This document shows positions 5,919-15,376 of a stretch of 64,000 bases of DNA, piece by piece (the first letter of the stretch is position 1; each line of letters opens with the position of its first letter). The notes beneath the pieces are model-generated. The model saw nothing but the letters and a program-made list of their open reading frames with translations, did no database searches and had not been told where the DNA came from. This DNA comes from Rossellomorea vietnamensis (GTDB lineage Bacteria; Bacillota; Bacilli; Bacillales; Bacillaceae_B): NCBI RefSeq assembly GCF_001305855.1, contig NZ_LIXZ01000002.1, positions 186,001 to 250,000 on the forward strand, in the 5' to 3' direction. The translations under genes and the position numbers were made by a program.

Positions 5919-8549
5919 CTACTTCGCGTCGTACCATGTTTGTCCGTAAGAGTAATCAACCTTTAATGGAACTTCGAGCTCCATTGCGTTTTCCATCACT
6001 TCGGGAACAATTTTCTTTAATGTTTCGATTTCGTCTTCAGGTGCTTCAAAGATCAATTCATCGTGAACCTGTAAGAGCATCCGTGTTTGAAGATTCTCTT
6101 CCTTCAAACGGGCCGCCATATCGATCATGGCTTTCTTGATGATATCTGCTGCACTTCCCTGGATCGGTGTGTTCATCGCCGTACGTTCTGCAAAGCTTCG
6201 CAGATTGAAATTACGGCTCGTGATTTCAGGAAGGTAACGGCGTCGATTCATCAGTGTCGTCACATATCCCTTCTGTTTCGCATCCTGTACGATATCATCC
6301 ATATATTCTTTCACGCCCGGGAAGCTTTCTAAGTACTTCTTAATGAATTCCCCTGCTTCTTTCCGTGTAATATCAAGGCTTTGTGACAGTCCGTAGTCAC
6401 TGATTCCATATACGATCCCGAAGTTAACGGCTTTCGCATGCCTTCTCATATTGGATGTGACCTCGTCCTTCTTCACACCAAAGACGTCCATGGCCGTTTT
6501 CGTATGAATGTCCATATCGTTACGGAAGGCTTCAACCAATTTCTCATCTCCGGCTATATGGGCAAGTACCCGCAGTTCGATCTGTGAATAATCGGCAGCG
6601 AACATGACCCATCCCTTTTCAGAAGGAATGAATGCCTGACGGATCTTCCGCCCTTCTTCCAGTCGGATCGGAATATTTTGCAGGTTCGGATCCGTTGAGC
6701 TTAGCCGGCCTGTTTGGGTAAGGGCCTGGTTGAAACGGGTATGGATCTTGCTTGAATCTTTATGAACGACCTTCAGTAACCCTTCCAGATAAGTGGATTG
6801 CAGCTTTCCTAACTGACGGTAGTGTAGGATGTGGTCAATGATTTCATGCTTGGACTGCAGTTTTTCCAATACGTCTGCTGAAGTGGAGTAACCAGTCTTC
6901 GTTTTCTTCACAACCGGCAGACCCAGTTTGTCAAAAAGGATCACGCCGAGCTGCTTCGGAGAATTGATATTGAAACTCTCCCCCGCCAGTTCATGAATAT
7001 TCTTTTCTAATTCTTCCAGTCGGAGAGCAAGCTCTTCCTTCATGGTCATCAGACGATCCTGATCCACTTTTACACCGGTGAATTCCATCTCAACCAGGAT
7101 AAGGGCAAGAGGTAATTCCAGCTCCATATATAAATGATAGAGATCATTTTCTTCCAACTCTTTTATGCATGTGTCCTTTAAGTCTTGAAGGATGAAGGCC
7201 TTTCTCGCAAGATGCTCGGATAATACGTCCGCAGAAGGCACTTTCTGCTTGGCCCCTTTTCCATAAACCGCTTCATCCGACTCGATGGATGGCTGACCAT
7301 GCCCCTTGGAAATGGAGGCGAAGTCTTCACTCGATTCAGAAGGATTGATGATATATGACGCGAGCAGCAGGTCAAATTCGATCCCTTTGATGTCGATCCC
7401 CTGGCGTTTCAGTGCAACGACGGTCTCTTTCGAGTTGTAGACGTTCTTCGACTTCGATTCATCTTCTGCCCATTTTTTAAAGGCTTCTGATTTCAGTGCC
7501 GTTTCAAGGGTAAAGAAAATCGTCCCATTTTCGTTATGAAGACTCATACCGATGACTTCACCAAGATGATAATTCTCTTCAAGCATTTCGATGTAGAGGG
7601 AGCTCTCAATTGTAAGGTGTTCGTCTGTAATGGTTTCCACCACTTCAAAGGAGATATCGTCCAGCTCCTGAGGCTCCTCTTGAACGGATTCACCCATTTT
7701 CTCAAGAAGGGAGTTGAATCCAAGGTCCCGGTACACTTCCTTCAGCTTCACTTCATCCCAGCCATCATAATTCAGTTCTTCTACCGTGACTTCGATGGGA
7801 GCTTCTCTCAGGATCGTGGCCAGTTCTTTACTCATGATCGCCTGGTCTTTATTTTCTTCAAGCTTCTCTTTCAGTTTCTTTCCGCTCACTTTGTCGATGG
7901 ACTCCAGCAATTTTTCAAGGGAATCGAATTCCTTCAAGAGCTTGATCGCCGTTTTCTCACCAACCCCGGGTACACCAGGGATATTATCAGAGCTGTCCCC
8001 CATCAAGCCTTTCATATCAATGATCCGGTCAGGGGTGATTTCCCATTTTTCTTTAATGTGCTCGGGTGTATACACTTCGATATCCGTGATTCCTTTTCTC
8101 GTGATGCACACCGTTGTATCTTTGGAACTCAACTGGGTTAAATCCTTATCCCCGGAGTACACTTTCACTTCGAAGCCGTCGGACTCTGCCTGAAGGGAAA
8201 GGGTCCCGATGATATCATCCGCTTCATAGTTTTCTTTTTCATACCGTTTGATCCCGTAAGCATCCAACAGTTCCCGGATATAAGGGAATTGCTCGGACAA
8301 TTCCGGCGGAGTCTTCTGCCTACCGCCTTTGTATTCCGTGAATGTCTTATGGCGGAACGTCGTTTTCCCCGCATCAAAAGCCACCAGGATATGAGACGGC
8401 TTTTCATCTTCAAGTATCTTCTGCAGCATGGTGGTGAAACCATATACCGCGTTTGTATGTACACCCTTGTCGTTATTCAATAAAGGAAGGGCAAAGAATG
8501 CACGGTAAGCAATACTGTTACCGTCAATCAGGACTAATTTTTTGGACAT
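5919..8549 (-). CDS. polA: DNA polymerase I
   Basis: An 876-residue repair and Okazaki-fragment polymerase. The N-terminal 290 residues form the 5'-3' nuclease (FDAGKTTFRH, YEADDIIGTL, SGDKDLTQL, and the DSSDNIPGVPGVGEKTA helix-hairpin-helix). The middle (about 300-470) is the degenerate 3'-5' exonuclease domain typical of Bacillus Pol I, inactive in characterised relatives. The C-terminal polymerase has motif A (DYSQIELRVLAH), motif B (RRHAKAVNFGIVYG) and motif C His829-Asp830-Glu831. Length is close to B. subtilis (880). It begins the polA-mutM-ytaF-coaE run. Confidence 0.98.
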   Translation of the reverse strand: MSKKLVLIDGNSIAYRAFFALPLLNNDKGVHTNAVYGFTTMLQKILEDEKPSHILVAFDAGKTTFRHKTFTEYKGGRQKTPPELSEQFPYIRELLDAYGIKRYEKENYEADDIIGTLSLQAESDGFEVKVYSGDKDLTQLSSKDTTVCITRKGITDIEVYTPEHIKEKWEITPDRIIDMKGLMGDSSDNIPGVPGVGEKTAIKLLKEFDSLEKLLESIDKVSGKKLKEKLEENKDQAIMSKELATILREAPIEVTVEELNYDGWDEVKLKEVYRDLGFNSLLEKMGESVQEEPQELDDISFEVVETITDEHLTIESSLYIEMLEENYHLGEVIGMSLHNENGTIFFTLETALKSEAFKKWAEDESKSKNVYNSKETVVALKRQGIDIKGIEFDLLLASYIINPSESSEDFASISKGHGQPSIESDEAVYGKGAKQKVPSADVLSEHLARKAFILQDLKDTCIKELEENDLYHLYMELELPLALILVEMEFTGVKVDQDRLMTMKEELALRLEELEKNIHELAGESFNINSPKQLGVILFDKLGLPVVKKTKTGYSTSADVLEKLQSKHEIIDHILHYRQLGKLQSTYLEGLLKVVHKDSSKIHTRFNQALTQTGRLSSTDPNLQNIPIRLEEGRKIRQAFIPSEKGWVMFAADYSQIELRVLAHIAGDEKLVEAFRNDMDIHTKTAMDVFGVKKDEVTSNMRRHAKAVNFGIVYGISDYGLSQSLDITRKEAGEFIKKYLESFPGVKEYMDDIVQDAKQKGYVTTLMNRRRYLPEITSRNFNLRSFAERTAMNTPIQGSAADIIKKAMIDMAARLKEENLQTRMLLQVHDELIFEAPEDEIETLKKIVPEVMENAMELEVPLKVDYSYGQTWYDAK

Positions 8550-8650
8550 ATAAGTACCTCCTGTAAAGGCTTCTGTTTCTATATAGTTATTCTATCATGT
8601 TGGGGAATGAAAGGAAAAACGGGGACCTTATTGAGGACGAATCCTTCTAT

Positions 8651-8701
8651 AACAAAAAGAACTCTTAAGGAATGGTCAAGACCACTCCCGAAGAGTTCCT
8701 T
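8651..8701 (-). terminator. rho-independent terminator after hflC
   Basis: A long hairpin: GAACTCTT and GGAGTGGTC on one side, GACCATTCC and AAGAGTTC on the other, spanning 8659-8698, then TTTTTG on the minus strand. It separates hflKC from polA, so polA needs its own promoter in 8550-8650. Confidence 0.88.
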
Positions 8702-8705
8702 CCTG

Positions 8706-9647
8706 TTACTCCGTATACCCCATCAACAGCCTCGCATACGGCGAATCCGATGGTAAAATGATGACGGTTTTATCATCCACGGTTTTCTTATACGTTTCGA
8801 GCGTTTTATAGAGGTCATAGAAGCTCGGATCCTTCGAGAAGGATTTGTTGTAAATTTGCGCGGCTTCGGCTTCTCCTTCGGCCCGGATCACATTGGCATC
8901 AGCCCCCGCTTTCGCAAGGAGCTCTTTCACTTCACGATCGGTCTCAGCCGTCACCCTTTGCTTCTCGGCATCCCCCATGGACAGGTATTCCTGTGCTTTG
9001 GAGTCACGTTCCGAGATCATTCGGGTATAAACGGAGTTTTCATTCGCTTCAGGCAGATCCGTGCGCTTCATGCGAACATCCTGAACGACGATTCCATAGT
9101 TATCCCGCTGCAACAGCTCATTCACCTTGTCTGTTACTTTATCGTTTAAGCTTCCTCTTGAAGACTTCTCATCATTGATGATTTCATCATATTCCAGTCT
9201 CCCAAGCTCTGAGCGGACAACAGAATAGATGAATTCTTCCATCTTGGTCTCGGCATTGATCACCGTTCTTGCATTTTTGATCATTTTAAGAGGATCTTCA
9301 ATGCGCCACACGGCATAATTGTCGATGAGCATCCGCTTTTTATCTTTAGTATTGATCTCGGCTTCGGTCACGTCATATGTCATTTGGTGTTTCGGTAGAG
9401 TCGTGACGGATTGGATGAACGGAATCTTATATTTCATACCGGGTTCTTTATCGATTCGGACGACTTCCCCAAATTGACGGACGACTTTGTATTCTCCTTC
9501 TTTGACAATGAAGAGACTCGTGAACAGGAGAAGGAGGACAGCGATGAGAATCACGAAAAAGATACCCAATTTCGTATAACGTTTCCACTCGATCGGTTCT
9601 TTTTTCTTTGCATTGATATCAAATACGTTCTGATCACTCATTCTCAT
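8706..9647 (-). CDS. hflC: HflC, SPFH-family modulator of FtsH protease
   Basis: About 313 residues: a short charged N-terminus, one membrane segment (LGIFFVILIAVLLLLFTSLFIV, around residues 27-48), then the SPFH/Band 7 domain (VKEGEYKVVRQFGEVVR to about residue 220) and a coiled-coil with AEGEAEAAQIYNKSF. HflC and HflK form a large membrane complex that surrounds FtsH in characterised bacteria. Its stop-to-start overlap with hflK implies coupled translation. Of three candidate starts (GTG 9650, ATG 9647, ATG 9641) I chose ATG 9647, about 6 bases after AGGAAGG. B. subtilis 168 lacks this pair here. Confidence 0.93.
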   Translation of the reverse strand: MRMSDQNVFDINAKKKEPIEWKRYTKLGIFFVILIAVLLLLFTSLFIVKEGEYKVVRQFGEVVRIDKEPGMKYKIPFIQSVTTLPKHQMTYDVTEAEINTKDKKRMLIDNYAVWRIEDPLKMIKNARTVINAETKMEEFIYSVVRSELGRLEYDEIINDEKSSRGSLNDKVTDKVNELLQRDNYGIVVQDVRMKRTDLPEANENSVYTRMISERDSKAQEYLSMGDAEKQRVTAETDREVKELLAKAGADANVIRAEGEAEAAQIYNKSFSKDPSFYDLYKTLETYKKTVDDKTVIILPSDSPYARLLMGYTE

Positions 9648-10596
9648 CACTTCCTTCCTGCTCCGCTTTAGGTGTTTGATTTTCCATTTGACGGATCGGG
9701 AAATATTTCAACGTTTCCCCGCTGTCTTTCATAATATAGATTTCCGCATTCGGCAGGACATTTTCAAGTGTCTCCAATACGAGACGCTTTCTTGTAATCT
9801 CAGGATTTAATTTATACTCATTGTACAATTTGTCAAATACCGCTACATCCCCGCGCGCCTGCTCCACACGTGCGATTTTATCCCCTTTGGCCCTTGATAT
9901 GACGGCATCCTTTTCACCTTTGGCTTCATTGGTCCGCTGATTTCGATATTTCTTCGCTTCATTGATTTTCGTATTCATCGTTTCCCTTGCATCGGTTACG
10001 GCCGTAAACGCCGAGCGGACCTCTGCATTCGGAAGTTCAACATCCTGCAGCTTCACCGCAAGAATGGAGATCCCGATATCGTAATCATCGATCAACTCAG
10101 TCAATAAATCCCTTACATCTGCCTCGATTTCGGCTTTCCCCGAGGTTAAGGCATCATCGATCAATGAGCTTCCGATAATGCTTCTTAACGATGATGAAGT
10201 CGCATCATAGAGGATTTCCTTCGGTTTATCCGAGTTGAATAAATAGCTCTCAGGATCGGTGATTTTCCACTGTACCACAAGATCGGCAAGTACAATGTAC
10301 TCATCTCCGGTGATCATCTTTGTTTCTTTAGGAAAGTCCTTGATCTTCCCGTCTTTTTCTTCATATCCAAATTGAAGGCTGAATGTTTCTTTCGACAGGA
10401 CTTCCACTGACTGCACCGGCCACGGCATCTTGAAATGCAGCCCAGGCTCCACCACCGGTTCACCTGCTTCACCGAACGTCAACACCAGTGCCTGCTCTGA
10501 TTCGTCAACGGTATACCAGGATGTCAGTAGGACAACAATTAAAATAATGGCTGCGAGCACCATTCCTGCTAGAGTATAAACACGCTTCAAGCTCAT
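9634..10596 (-). CDS. hflK: HflK, SPFH-family modulator of FtsH protease
   Basis: About 320 residues: an N-terminal membrane anchor (VYTLAGMVLAAIILIVVLLTSW), the Band 7 domain (VDESEQALVLTFGEAGEPVVEPGLHFKMP onward) and a C-terminal coiled-coil (NEAKKYRNQRTNEAKGEKDAV). The HflK-type signature is the PWPVQSVEVLSKE region after the first strand. The start is the ATG at 10596, which follows GGGAGGGTGC. The frame extends 26 codons further upstream with no ribosome site. The short acidic tail (GSDENE) overlaps the hflC start. The order hflK-hflC matches the E. coli operon. Confidence 0.93.
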   Translation of the reverse strand: MSLKRVYTLAGMVLAAIILIVVLLTSWYTVDESEQALVLTFGEAGEPVVEPGLHFKMPWPVQSVEVLSKETFSLQFGYEEKDGKIKDFPKETKMITGDEYIVLADLVVQWKITDPESYLFNSDKPKEILYDATSSSLRSIIGSSLIDDALTSGKAEIEADVRDLLTELIDDYDIGISILAVKLQDVELPNAEVRSAFTAVTDARETMNTKINEAKKYRNQRTNEAKGEKDAVISRAKGDKIARVEQARGDVAVFDKLYNEYKLNPEITRKRLVLETLENVLPNAEIYIMKDSGETLKYFPIRQMENQTPKAEQEGSDENE

Positions 10597-10730
10597 ATGC
10601 ACCCTCCCTTTTCCATCTCTATATCTTATTTTCTGCTTACTAAGATATACGGACATAAAACAAAAAGGTTTCAAGAATATTAAGAGAGTATGACAAAAAG
10701 AGGGTTTGGTAGCGTTTTCATCATTAAATA

Positions 10731-10769
10731 GCGAAAAGACGAGAACGGGGTTGGTTCTCGTCTTTTCTT
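10731..10769. terminator. bidirectional terminator after phoR
   Basis: A perfect 14-bp stem, GAAAAGACGAGAAC (10733-10746) with GTTCTCGTCTTTTC (10754-10767). It has A/T tracts on both sides and closes the phoP-phoR transcript before hflK. Confidence 0.88.
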
Positions 10770-10868
10770 AACACCTTGGATGAAGGGGTTTCACTTAGTA
10801 TCGTAACACCCTATTGTTAATTAGATTTAAAGCTAATGTAAAAACAATGTAAATGATGTGAAAAACGA

Positions 10869-12668
10869 CTAAGGTTTTCCATGATTTCCACCGTGAGCGA
10901 TGGCTGAAGATTGTTTATTCAATGTGACAGTGAAAGTCGTTCCTTTATCCAGTTCGCTTTCCACTTCAATATCACCTTCATGAGCTTCAATGATGTGCTT
11001 GACAATCGCCAAGCCCAAACCGGTTCCTCCTGAATTGCGGCTTCTCGCTTTATCCACCCGGTAAAAACGTTCAAAGATGCGTGGGAGCTCTTCCTGACTG
11101 ATCCCCATACCGTTATCCTTTACCTGAACATATACCTTATCACGATCCTCCGTTACAGTGACCGAGACATTCCCGCCTTTAGGAGTATAAGCGATCGCAT
11201 TGCTGATCAGGTTGATAAAGACCTGCTTTAACCTGTAGGAATCCACTTCGGCAATTCCCTTTGATTCGAAATCGGCTTGAAGGGAAATGTCCTTTGGCTT
11301 CGCTTTTTCTTTTAAAATCGGGAGCACATCTTCTATCAGCCCTGTCACTTCAACTTCCTCGATGAATAGCTGGAATCCCTGCTTCTCTATTTTAGACAAC
11401 TCCAGCAAATCCTGAATAAGGGATTGCAGCCGGTCACTTTCCTTCAGAATGATGTCTAAGAATGATTTCATTGTTTCAGGGTCATCCATCGCCCCGTCCA
11501 ATAACGTTTCTGAGAATCCTTTGATCGAGGTGATCGGCGTTTTCAGTTCGTGTGACACGTTCGCCACAAAATCTTTCCGCATCTGTTCAAGCTTTTTAAG
11601 CTCCGTTATGTCATGGAACACGACGACGATCCCTTTCCATACATCATTGTTGCCGATAATCGGGGCACCGTACACTTCATAGTGCTTTCGATCAAGCTTG
11701 TGCGGAAGGAGAATCTGCTTTCGCAACCGCTCCTCCGTCATAAAGATTTCCTCCACAAGTTTATTCACTTCAGAATAGTGAATCACCTCATGATACCGTA
11801 CTTTCTTCAGTTGGCTTTCCTCCAGGTTGAAGAAGTCCCTGAACGTCCTGTTCGTTAACACGACAAAACCCCGATGATCGATCAATAAAAGGGCACTCCC
11901 CATATTTTCAATCAATGTTGTCAAGCGGTCCTGCTGCATTTCCTGGGCATTCACCATCTCTTGAAGGTTTCTCGCTAATATATTGATGGAGGTACTGAGC
12001 ATACTTGTTTCATCCAGTCGATCCTCGTAAGTCCTGGCACGATAATTACCTTTGGCAAGCTCCATGGCCACATTGGTCGCTGATTCGATGGGCTTTGTGT
12101 ATCTCACCGTAATCCTTGAACCGAGAATGATGATGAGGACCAGGGCAAGTCCCAATGAAATGGACAATACGAACCAGATTTGCTGCGTGCCTCTTTCCAG
12201 GGCATCCACCTCTGCACTCATAATGAGAAGTCCCATCATTTCACCGTTAGTGTTTTTAAGTGGATACCAGTAATAGCGATATTCGTTTCCGGAAGCGACG
12301 AGTTTTTTATGCTTCTGTTTTACATCCCAATTTTCCTGGATTTCCTGTACGATTTTCTTCTGCTGGGGACCAACCACTGAATCTGACGTGTCCGTATCGT
12401 GGACCACATCCCCGGCCTTATCAAGAACCGTAATCCGGACATCCAATATGTCGCTCAAACCTTTAATCATATCCGGGTTGATCTCTTTCGGTGTCCCGTT
12501 CTCCTCTATGGAGCTTGCCAAAAGCCTAGTCTCCTTTTGAATCCTGGAGTTAAACGTATCTAAATAGAAGTTCTTGAAAATCTGGCCCAAAAGCAGGCCA
12601 AGCCCTATTAAGACAGCGATGATCAGAGTAATTAGAGCAAATAGGAGCTTTGTTCTAAATTTGGTCAT
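10869..12668 (-). CDS. phoR: PhoR, phosphate-starvation sensor histidine kinase
   Basis: A 599-residue membrane kinase. Two membrane segments (about residues 8-30 and 164-184) flank an extracytoplasmic sensor region. HAMP (about 185-240) and PAS (about 245-350) domains follow, then the dimerisation/phosphoacceptor helix with FVANVSHELKTPITSIKGF. The ATPase domain carries the N box (NLISNAIAYTP), G1 (DNGMGIS) and G2 (GGTGLGLAIVKH). With PhoP it controls the phosphate regulon. Its start overlaps the phoP stop by 4 bases, so the two are translationally coupled. Length is near that of B. subtilis PhoR (579). Confidence 0.95.
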   Translation of the reverse strand: MTKFRTKLLFALITLIIAVLIGLGLLLGQIFKNFYLDTFNSRIQKETRLLASSIEENGTPKEINPDMIKGLSDILDVRITVLDKAGDVVHDTDTSDSVVGPQQKKIVQEIQENWDVKQKHKKLVASGNEYRYYWYPLKNTNGEMMGLLIMSAEVDALERGTQQIWFVLSISLGLALVLIIILGSRITVRYTKPIESATNVAMELAKGNYRARTYEDRLDETSMLSTSINILARNLQEMVNAQEMQQDRLTTLIENMGSALLLIDHRGFVVLTNRTFRDFFNLEESQLKKVRYHEVIHYSEVNKLVEEIFMTEERLRKQILLPHKLDRKHYEVYGAPIIGNNDVWKGIVVVFHDITELKKLEQMRKDFVANVSHELKTPITSIKGFSETLLDGAMDDPETMKSFLDIILKESDRLQSLIQDLLELSKIEKQGFQLFIEEVEVTGLIEDVLPILKEKAKPKDISLQADFESKGIAEVDSYRLKQVFINLISNAIAYTPKGGNVSVTVTEDRDKVYVQVKDNGMGISQEELPRIFERFYRVDKARSRNSGGTGLGLAIVKHIIEAHEGDIEVESELDKGTTFTVTLNKQSSAIAHGGNHGKP

Positions 12669-13381
12669 CGATTTTTTGGCTCCTCCAATTTGTACCCGAG
12701 ACCACGGATGGTTTTAATATAGGTAGGTTTCTTCGTATTGGATTCGATTTTTTCCCGCAAGTGGCTGATATGGACATCCACAATTCTTGTATCTCCGGCA
12801 AAGTCGTAGTTCCATACGGCACTCAGGAGCTGATCTCTCGTCAGAACTCTTCCTTTGTTATCCGTCAAATATAATAAAAGCTCGAATTCCTTCGGTGTCA
12901 GTTCAAGTAATTCTCCTTGGAAATATGCCTCATATTGTTCAGGATATACCTTTAATTCCCCGACTTCCTTATAATCGGTCGGTTCCGCGGCAGCGGGTTC
13001 CGTTTCCCGAACGGCCTGGCTGCGTCTAAGGATTGCCTTCACCCGTGCTACCACTTCACGTGGGCTGAACGGCTTTGTCATATAGTCATCGGCTCCAAGC
13101 TCCAAACCAAGGACTTTATCAAATTCATCATCCTTAGCCGTTAACATCAGTATAGGGATATTAATCTTTCTCTGCCGCAGTTCTTTACATACTTCGATGC
13201 CATCCATGGACGGCAGCATCAGGTCAAGAACGATCAAATCCGGGGACTGTTCAATCGCCAGATCCCTTCCCTCTGCACCGTCATGTGCCGTTGTCACCGA
13301 ATAACCGGATTGCTCCAGATTATACTTTAAGAGTGTTGCAATGGATTGTTCATCATCGACTACCAAGATTTTTTTGCTCAT
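12665..13381 (-). CDS. phoP: PhoP, phosphate-starvation response regulator
   Basis: A 238-residue OmpR-type regulator. The receiver domain has the acidic pair Asp9-Asp10, phosphoacceptor Asp53 and Lys in MLTAKD. An acidic linker (ETEPAAAEPTD) joins it to a winged-helix domain (ELTPKEFELLLYL, IVDVHISHLREKI, YIKTIRGLGYKLEEP). Nearly every conserved stretch matches B. subtilis PhoP. The start is the ATG at 13381 with GGAGG upstream. A 7-codon upstream extension contains that ribosome site and is rejected. Phosphorylated PhoP controls phosphatase, transport and teichoic/teichuronic acid genes. Confidence 0.97.
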   Translation of the reverse strand: MSKKILVVDDEQSIATLLKYNLEQSGYSVTTAHDGAEGRDLAIEQSPDLIVLDLMLPSMDGIEVCKELRQRKINIPILMLTAKDDEFDKVLGLELGADDYMTKPFSPREVVARVKAILRRSQAVRETEPAAAEPTDYKEVGELKVYPEQYEAYFQGELLELTPKEFELLLYLTDNKGRVLTRDQLLSAVWNYDFAGDTRIVDVHISHLREKIESNTKKPTYIKTIRGLGYKLEEPKNR

Positions 13382-13565
13382 TTTGTTATGCCTCCATACC
13401 AAAGAAAATTAACCCCAACATCCAAACTGTTTATGTAATTGTACTTTTATTATAATATAATTCTCTGTGCTTACCATCATTTAGAGAGATTTAATCCTTT
13501 TTAGTTTTTCACTCCACTTTTTTATAGGATGCACTTCGATCTATTTCTTTATCATTTTCATGCAT

Positions 13566-13598
13566 AAGAAAAAGAGCTATGATGACACAGCTCCTTTC
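13566..13598 (-). terminator. rho-independent terminator after the MaoC-like gene
   Basis: GAGCT (13574-13578) pairs with AGCTC (13589-13593), extended by flanking A/T pairs, with TTTTTC following on the minus strand. Confidence 0.7.
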
Positions 13599-13603
13599 CG
13601 GCA

Positions 13604-14080
13604 TTAGAAGTTTTCCAATGCATGACTATTCATTTTTTCCAGGCGGTGAGGCGGACAAACCTTGATGGTGCCGTTGATCACCTTTTCATCTTCTTCGTTC
13701 GTGGCCGACACCTGGATGGTAACCAGATGATTATGTGGATTTACTTCTGTCACTTCGAAAAGAAATTGAACCGTTGCGTAGTGGTAGACCGGCTTTGGAA
13801 ATTCAATGGTTTGCTCCACGATATGGGAGCCGGGTCCCGGCAAATATTTGGATACAGCCGATGTAATGATTCCCGTCAACATAATGGAAGGAACGATCGG
13901 CTTTTTAAATGGTGTCTGTGAAGCATAGTCGTGCTGGATATATAGTGGATTGGCATCATTTGTGAGCCCTAGATATAGAAGCAGTTCATTGTCTTCAATT
14001 TTTTCCGTCAGGGTCAGTTTTTCACCGACCGTCATTTCGTCGATTTTTCTTCCCAGTTTTCTTTTTTTTCCTAGTAACAT
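13604..14080 (-). CDS. MaoC-like hotdog-fold dehydratase
   Basis: A 158-residue single hotdog domain. Near residues 46-58 it has the family's segment around the active site (LTNDANPLYIQHDYAS), followed by FKKPIVPSIMLTGIITSAV, like the 'D-x-N-P-x-H' and 'GxxP/ hotdog helix' regions of MaoC/(R)-specific enoyl-CoA hydratases. The usual catalytic His position reads Tyr-Ile-Gln-His here, so activity and substrate are uncertain. The start is the ATG at 14080, after GGAGG. A TTG 15 bases upstream lies in that ribosome site. Genes of this type sit between mdh and phoP in several Bacillus species. Confidence 0.82.
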   Translation of the reverse strand: MLLGKKRKLGRKIDEMTVGEKLTLTEKIEDNELLLYLGLTNDANPLYIQHDYASQTPFKKPIVPSIMLTGIITSAVSKYLPGPGSHIVEQTIEFPKPVYHYATVQFLFEVTEVNPHNHLVTIQVSATNEEDEKVINGTIKVCPPHRLEKMNSHALENF

Positions 14081-14311
14081 AAGAAGCACCTCCAAGTATG
14101 TAAACGATTACAATTTTAAATAATAAAAATTGTTTTTATTGTCTGTCTATTATTATTTTATCATTTTTAGGGTTACCATACAAAGAGTTTTTACGCGTGA
14201 CTGGGAAATCTTCCAGTTTGATACTTCTTGAATGAAGTGCTAATTCTTTAGAAGAGATTGCAGATCCATGGATCCCTAAAAACCCATGGCTTTGAAATAA
14301 GACGTAATATC

Positions 14312-14346
14312 AAAAAAACTGACCTCCTTTACGGAAGCCAGTTTTT
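14312..14346 (-). terminator. rho-independent terminator after mdh
   Basis: On the minus strand ACTGGCTTCC pairs with GGAGGTCAGT (wobble pairs allowed) around a GTAAA loop, then seven T. It ends the citZ-icd-mdh run. Confidence 0.85.
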
Positions 14347-14359
14347 TATGGTTGTGTCG

Positions 14360-15298
14360 TTACGCCAATGAAGCCATCACATTCTTAACTGCGTCAGCTG
14401 AATTGGAGAGTGCTGCTTTTTCGTCTTCTGTCAGTTCGAGTTCGATGATTTTTTCTAGGCCGTTTCCGCCGAGGATTGTCGGGACGCCGAGGTAGATGCC
14501 TTCGAATCCGTATTCGCCTTCGAGGTAGGCGATGGCGGGGATTACGCGGCGCTGGTCTTTAAGGATGGCTTCGACCATTTGGACCAGTGAAGCGGCCGGT
14601 GCGTAGTAGGCACTTCCGTTACCGAGCAGTCCTACGATTTCGCCTCCGCCTTTTCGTGTGCGCTCGACGATGGCGTCCAGGCGGTCCTTAGGGATCAATG
14701 TTTCTAAAGGAATGCCTCCAGCGTATGAGTAACGAATAAGAGGAACCATGTCATCGCCGTGGCCGCCGAGGACGAATCCAGTAATATCCTTCACGGACAG
14801 GTTTAATTCCTGTGCGACAAACGTGCGGAAACGGGCTGTATCCAATACGCCGGATTGACCGATCACGCGCTCTTTCGGGAAACCGGATTCCTTGAACACT
14901 GTATAGGTCATGGCATCCACAGGATTGGTCAGGACGATGATGTAGCAGTCAGGTGAATGCTTCACGATTTGCTGCGTCACGGATTTCATGACCTTTTGAT
15001 TGGTCTGAACCAGATCATCGCGGCTCATACCCGGTTTGCGAGCAATCCCAGCCGTGATGACAACGATATCCGAATCCTTTGTATCTTCATAATTGGACGT
15101 ACCGATAATGGTTGAATCGAACCCCTGTACAGGACTTGCTTCAAGCATATCCAGTGCCTTCCCTTTCGTTGGATCCTCGTTTTGCGGAATATCAACCAAT
15201 ACAACATCTCCAAGCTCTTTCTGGGCGAGCATCAATGCCGTTGTCGCCCCGGTGAAACCCCCACCGATCACAGATACTTTTCTACGTTTAATTGCCAT
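14360..15298 (-). CDS. mdh: malate dehydrogenase (LDH-like)
   Basis: About 312 residues. Interconverts malate and oxaloacetate with NAD+. The nucleotide-binding loop GGGFTG is at residues 12-17, and Asp36 at the end of the second strand selects NAD. The catalytic His is in GGHGDDMVP (about residue 180). Substrate arginines are in [13 protein letters not shown] and TARFR. Two adjacent ATGs (15301, 15298) follow AGGAGG; the second has better spacing. Last gene of the citZ-icd-mdh cluster, as in B. subtilis. Confidence 0.97.
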   Translation of the reverse strand: MAIKRRKVSVIGGGFTGATTALMLAQKELGDVVLVDIPQNEDPTKGKALDMLEASPVQGFDSTIIGTSNYEDTKDSDIVVITAGIARKPGMSRDDLVQTNQKVMKSVTQQIVKHSPDCYIIVLTNPVDAMTYTVFKESGFPKERVIGQSGVLDTARFRTFVAQELNLSVKDITGFVLGGHGDDMVPLIRYSYAGGIPLETLIPKDRLDAIVERTRKGGGEIVGLLGNGSAYYAPAASLVQMVEAILKDQRRVIPAIAYLEGEYGFEGIYLGVPTILGGNGLEKIIELELTEDEKAALSNSADAVKNVMASLA

Positions 15299-15376
15299 CA
15301 TGATTCCTCCTATTCGTCTCATTATGTAAAGGAAGGAGTGCTCCTATACGAAGCACCCCAACCTTATGTCTCATTA

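Noticed and set aside
7536-8141. 201-codon plus-strand open frame inside polA
   Set aside because: Fully antisense to a conserved polA region; no ribosome site; a codon-bias shadow.
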